Shown here: positions 61,400-64,000 of the stretch, one piece after another
How positions within the stretch are numbered: position 1 is the first letter of the stretch
How the letters are laid out: the number at the start of each line of letters is the position of its first letter
Source of the DNA: Pedobacter sp. B4-66
GTDB taxonomy: Bacteria; Bacteroidota; Bacteroidia; Sphingobacteriales; Sphingobacteriaceae
Direction: 5' to 3'
NCBI RefSeq assembly: GCF_018492665.1
Contig: NZ_JAFVME010000006.1
Span: 124,001-188,000 of the forward strand
Length of the DNA: 64,000 nt
Program-made: the position numbers and the translations under genes
The notes under the pieces: generated by a model
Seen by the model: only the letters and a program-made list of their open reading frames with translations
Databases searched by the model: none
Told to the model about the DNA's origin: nothing

Positions 61400-62668
61400 T
61401 TATATATCGTTTAGTGCTTTAGTAATAGTTTGGTAAATATAGTCCAGATCATCATTACTGATGACATAAGGAGCTAAAATGTAAATAATATTACCTAATG
61501 GCCTCAAGATGATGCCACGTTCCAAAAAGTAATTGTACAGTTTATTTCTCAATCCGCTTAAATAAGAAGTATCAGTTCCAGTCTCCCACTCCAATACCAA
61601 TATAGTCCCAGCCTGCCTAACATCCTTAAGCTTAGGATGATCTTTAATTTGCAAAGCAAAAGCCTCATGCTTTGCTACTACTCTATGAATATTTTCTAAA
61701 GTTTCGGGTTTTAACAGGATATCCAGACTAGCCAAAGATGCTGCACAACTTATAGGATTTGCAGTAAATGAGTGACCATGATATAAGGTCTTAAGCTTAT
61801 CTTCACTTAAAAAGGCATCAAATATTTTCTCGTTACAAGTAGTAATCCCCATTGGCATAGTGCCGCCAGTAAGCCCCTTAGACAGACAGAAAATATCAGG
61901 ACTAGTAGTTAATGCTTCACAAGAGAAATACTTACCTGTGCGCCCAAAACCGGTCATAACTTCATCAGCAATGGTTAATATTCCATGTTTCTGACAGGTT
62001 TCAATAAGTTGATCCAGGTAATGAGGCTCATACATTTTCATACCAGCCACTCCCAAAACCATAGGTTCAAATATAAAGCAGGCAACCTCATTAGAAAGAT
62101 AATTGATCTTCGATTTAAGCTGCTCTATATTTTTTTCATTTGGCAGATCAATAAACTCTACATCAAATAACAATGAGGCAAAAGGATCAGTAAAAATACT
62201 ACGACCACTTACTGACATTGCACCAAAAGTATCACCATGATAGGCTTCTTTAAATGCAATGATTTTTGTGCGCGGCTGCTTACTTGTATTAACCCAATAT
62301 TGCAGGCACATTTTTATTGCCACCTCTATTGCGGTAGAACCGTTATCACTATAAAATACCTTTTCCTGTTTCCCGGGTAGCAATGGAAGCAAGCGCTCCG
62401 CAAGTTGTACAGCGGGCTCATGCGTAAAACCTGCAAATATTACGTGTTCTAAAGTCTTTAACTGCTCGGCAACTTTAGCCGCAATATGTGGATGAGCGTG
62501 TCCATGAATGGTTACCCACCAGCTAGAGACAGCATCAATATATTTTTTACCATACTCATCAAATAAATAAACACCCTCTCCACGTACAATCGGGATATGA
62601 GGTAAAGCATTTTTCATCTGGGTATAAGGATGCCATATTACTTTTTTATCCCTTTCGGCTAAACTCAT
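61400..62668 (-). CDS. bioA: Adenosylmethionine-8-amino-7-oxononanoate aminotransferase
   Basis: The 422-residue PLP-dependent class III aminotransferase opens with WHPYTQMKN, the BioA-specific motif around the conserved Tyr. It carries SSWWVTIHGHAHP, DNGSTAIEVAIKM, the Asp235 motif IADEVMTGFGRTG, and the PLP lysine Lys264 in CLSKGLTGG. BioA converts 7-keto-8-aminopelargonate to 7,8-diaminopelargonate with S-adenosylmethionine as amino donor. No other bio genes are in the window. Its start overlaps the NUDIX gene by four bases (ATGA), so the genes are co-transcribed. Confidence 0.95.
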   Translation of the reverse strand: MSLAERDKKVIWHPYTQMKNALPHIPIVRGEGVYLFDEYGKKYIDAVSSWWVTIHGHAHPHIAAKVAEQLKTLEHVIFAGFTHEPAVQLAERLLPLLPGKQEKVFYSDNGSTAIEVAIKMCLQYWVNTSKQPRTKIIAFKEAYHGDTFGAMSVSGRSIFTDPFASLLFDVEFIDLPNEKNIEQLKSKINYLSNEVACFIFEPMVLGVAGMKMYEPHYLDQLIETCQKHGILTIADEVMTGFGRTGKYFSCEALTTSPDIFCLSKGLTGGTMPMGITTCNEKIFDAFLSEDKLKTLYHGHSFTANPISCAASLASLDILLKPETLENIHRVVAKHEAFALQIKDHPKLKDVRQAGTILVLEWETGTDTSYLSGLRNKLYNYFLERGIILRPLGNIIYILAPYVISNDDLDYIYQTITKALNDI

Positions 62669-63105
62669 TGGTTTCTTTCGTTAATTAATAGTTCTACTAC
62701 GGTTTTGTCTGTCTTAAAAGTTACATCGTCAGTTTTAATATCGTCTAAACTAACCCATCTAAACGATTGTAAAGTGTTTTCATCGAAATCAAACACATCA
62801 GTTTTAAAATTAAGGGCTAAAGGATATAAGGCCTTTACCGCATAATAAATACTTAAAATTTGGCTATCATTAAAAGATGATTGCTCATAGAAATCAGTAG
62901 TATAAAGATGTTTCAATACTTCAATCTCGGCATTACACTCCTCCATAAACTCTCGTTTAAGTGCGTCTATCAGCCCCTCCCCTAACTCCAATCCTCCACC
63001 GGGGAATTTACTAAAGGTTCTGCCGCCTGATTGTTCATCACTAATCAGAACCTGGTTTTCAGCATTAATTAGTAAGCCATATACCCTTACATTAAAATAA
63101 CTCAT
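62665..63105 (-). CDS. NUDIX hydrolase
   Basis: The 146-residue protein has a NUDIX box from Gly37 to about residue 58: GGLELGEGLIDALKREFMEE with the key Glu43, Arg51, Glu52, Glu55 and Glu56. A small hydrolase of nucleoside-diphosphate-linked substrates is expected; the substrate is unknown. It overlaps bioA and the CDF transporter gene by four bases at each end, so all three are translationally coupled. Confidence 0.9.
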   Translation of the reverse strand: MSYFNVRVYGLLINAENQVLISDEQSGGRTFSKFPGGGLELGEGLIDALKREFMEECNAEIEVLKHLYTTDFYEQSSFNDSQILSIYYAVKALYPLALNFKTDVFDFDENTLQSFRWVSLDDIKTDDVTFKTDKTVVELLINERNQ

Positions 63106-64000
63106 TGATCGAAGTGTTTTTGATTTTTAGTTGCATTTTCGATTGTCCACTCAATTTCACCTCTAAAGGCCTCTTCTCGCACAGGACAATCCTTCATTTC
63201 ACAATAATTGCAGCAAGCAGGTAAACAAGGATCTGCATGAATAAATAATTCTGTTTTACGATGTGCATTCCCATTTATCAGCTTATCAATGCTTGATATC
63301 TCCTGATGAACACGATTGAGATCGAAATAGTAAGGAAGTGTAAAGTGACAGTCAATATGCAGATCGGCACCATATTGCTGTGCCCTAAGGTTATGAACGT
63401 CTATCCATGGTTCTTTACGGTTTTCCTGCAAAATACCTATAATGTCTTTTACCAGATCGATATTACTTTCGTCCATTAAACCACCTACAGATTGCCGGGT
63501 AAGCTTATAGCCGTTATAAATAATGTATAATCCCAATAAAATAGAGATCACACCATCCAACCAGTAAATTTCAGTAAGCTGTATTAAAACCACACCAATC
63601 ACCAATCCGGCACTGGTTATGGCATCGGTAAGCAGGTGTTTGCCATCAGCTTCCAGTGTAATTGAATTATGCCTCTTCCCAGTATTAATGAGATAAAAAC
63701 CTATTATTAAATTTACTAATCCTGTCGCCCCAATTATACTTGCTCCTTCAAAAAGTTGATAAATTGGTTTAGGATATATTAAATCGTAAGTAGATTTAAA
63801 GATGATAATTAATCCCGCTATGGTAATCAGCGCACCTTCCAGAAAAGCAGAGAAGAACTCAACTTTACCATGACCATAAGGATGATTTTTATCTTTAGGG
63901 ATAGTTGCCAGATAGATACTATAAAATGCAAAACTAGTGGCAAGTACATTTACAATACTCTCTAAAGCATCAGTTAAAATTGCATTAGATTGAGTGATGA
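63102..64000 (-). CDS. Cation diffusion facilitator transporter, 5' end beyond the window
   Basis: The reading frame stays open to the right edge, so at least 299 codons are present and the start is outside; the TTG at 63605 is internal, not a start. The protein has the CDF features LTDALESIVN (metal-site aspartate near the edge), HPYGHGKVEFF, LEADGKHLLTDAIT with His and Asp of the second site, and hydrophobic segments. A cytoplasmic domain ends in a cysteine-rich tail, HADPCLPACCNYCEMKDCP. It exports divalent cations such as zinc or iron. It is the first known gene of the operon with NUDIX, bioA and the ferritin-like gene. Confidence 0.88.
   Translation of the reverse strand, partial: ITQSNAILTDALESIVNVLATSFAFYSIYLATIPKDKNHPYGHGKVEFFSAFLEGALITIAGLIIIFKSTYDLIYPKPIYQLFEGASIIGATGLVNLIIGFYLINTGKRHNSITLEADGKHLLTDAITSAGLVIGVVLIQLTEIYWLDGVISILLGLYIIYNGYKLTRQSVGGLMDESNIDLVKDIIGILQENRKEPWIDVHNLRAQQYGADLHIDCHFTLPYYFDLNRVHQEISSIDKLINGNAHRKTELFIHADPCLPACCNYCEMKDCPVREEAFRGEIEWTIENATKNQKHFDQ

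Overview
The window looks like chromosomal DNA of a Sphingobacteriaceae-type Bacteroidota, most likely Pedobacter or a close relative. The reasons are a SusC/SusD pair with a DUF3823 lipoprotein, S-C lipoboxes typical of Bacteroidota surface lipoproteins, start codons preceded by A-rich leaders instead of Shine-Dalgarno sites, TAnnTTTG promoter elements, a ligase-associated helicase/PdeM pair, and low to moderate G+C. The species call is inference. I see no tRNA, rRNA, CRISPR array, transposase or phage gene.

Layout. 1-2164 (minus): a GntP permease, RidA and D-threonine-aldolase-like cassette, probably for D-hydroxy-amino-acid catabolism. 2243-2941: a secreted DUF1080 hydrolase. 3207-5906 (minus): alaS. 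6055-6390: a MerR regulator. 6676-10658: an HhH/outer-membrane-barrel protein and ComEC (DNA uptake). 10697-15246 (minus): the xylose operon xylB-xylA-symporter, with a divergent LacI regulator at 15614-16666. 16692-19265 (minus): a membrane-spanning regulator with a periplasmic lectin/kelch sensor and a cytoplasmic SARP-type DNA-binding domain. 19594-30580: a polysaccharide utilisation locus with SusC, SusD, a DUF3823 protein, three GH99-like enzymes and a duplicated-domain lipoprotein. 30685-33705: a ThuA-like protein and a propeller/HEAT/cytochrome c dehydrogenase. 33821-38309 (minus): an MFS transporter, an SGNH esterase and a GH95 fucosidase.

From 38566 on the genes are more housekeeping: an enoyl-CoA hydratase, DUF4412, an LTA-synthase-like enzyme, DPP-IV, an MlaE-MlaF-MlaD lipid ABC transporter, two sensor kinases flanking an aldose epimerase, a TonB receptor/DUF4249 pair, a GH9-ThuA fusion, the helicase/PdeM repair pair, and a CDF transporter-NUDIX-BioA-ferritin-like operon that runs off the right edge.

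The most interesting part is 15-31 kb. The same 12-bp palindrome, GCAATCGATTGC, lies upstream of the xylose operon and upstream of susC (just after a terminator). The LacI protein therefore probably couples xylose catabolism to glycan import, while the SARP/kelch protein divergent from the first GH99-like gene may sense the glycan in the periplasm. There is no sigma/anti-sigma pair and no hybrid two-component system at this locus.
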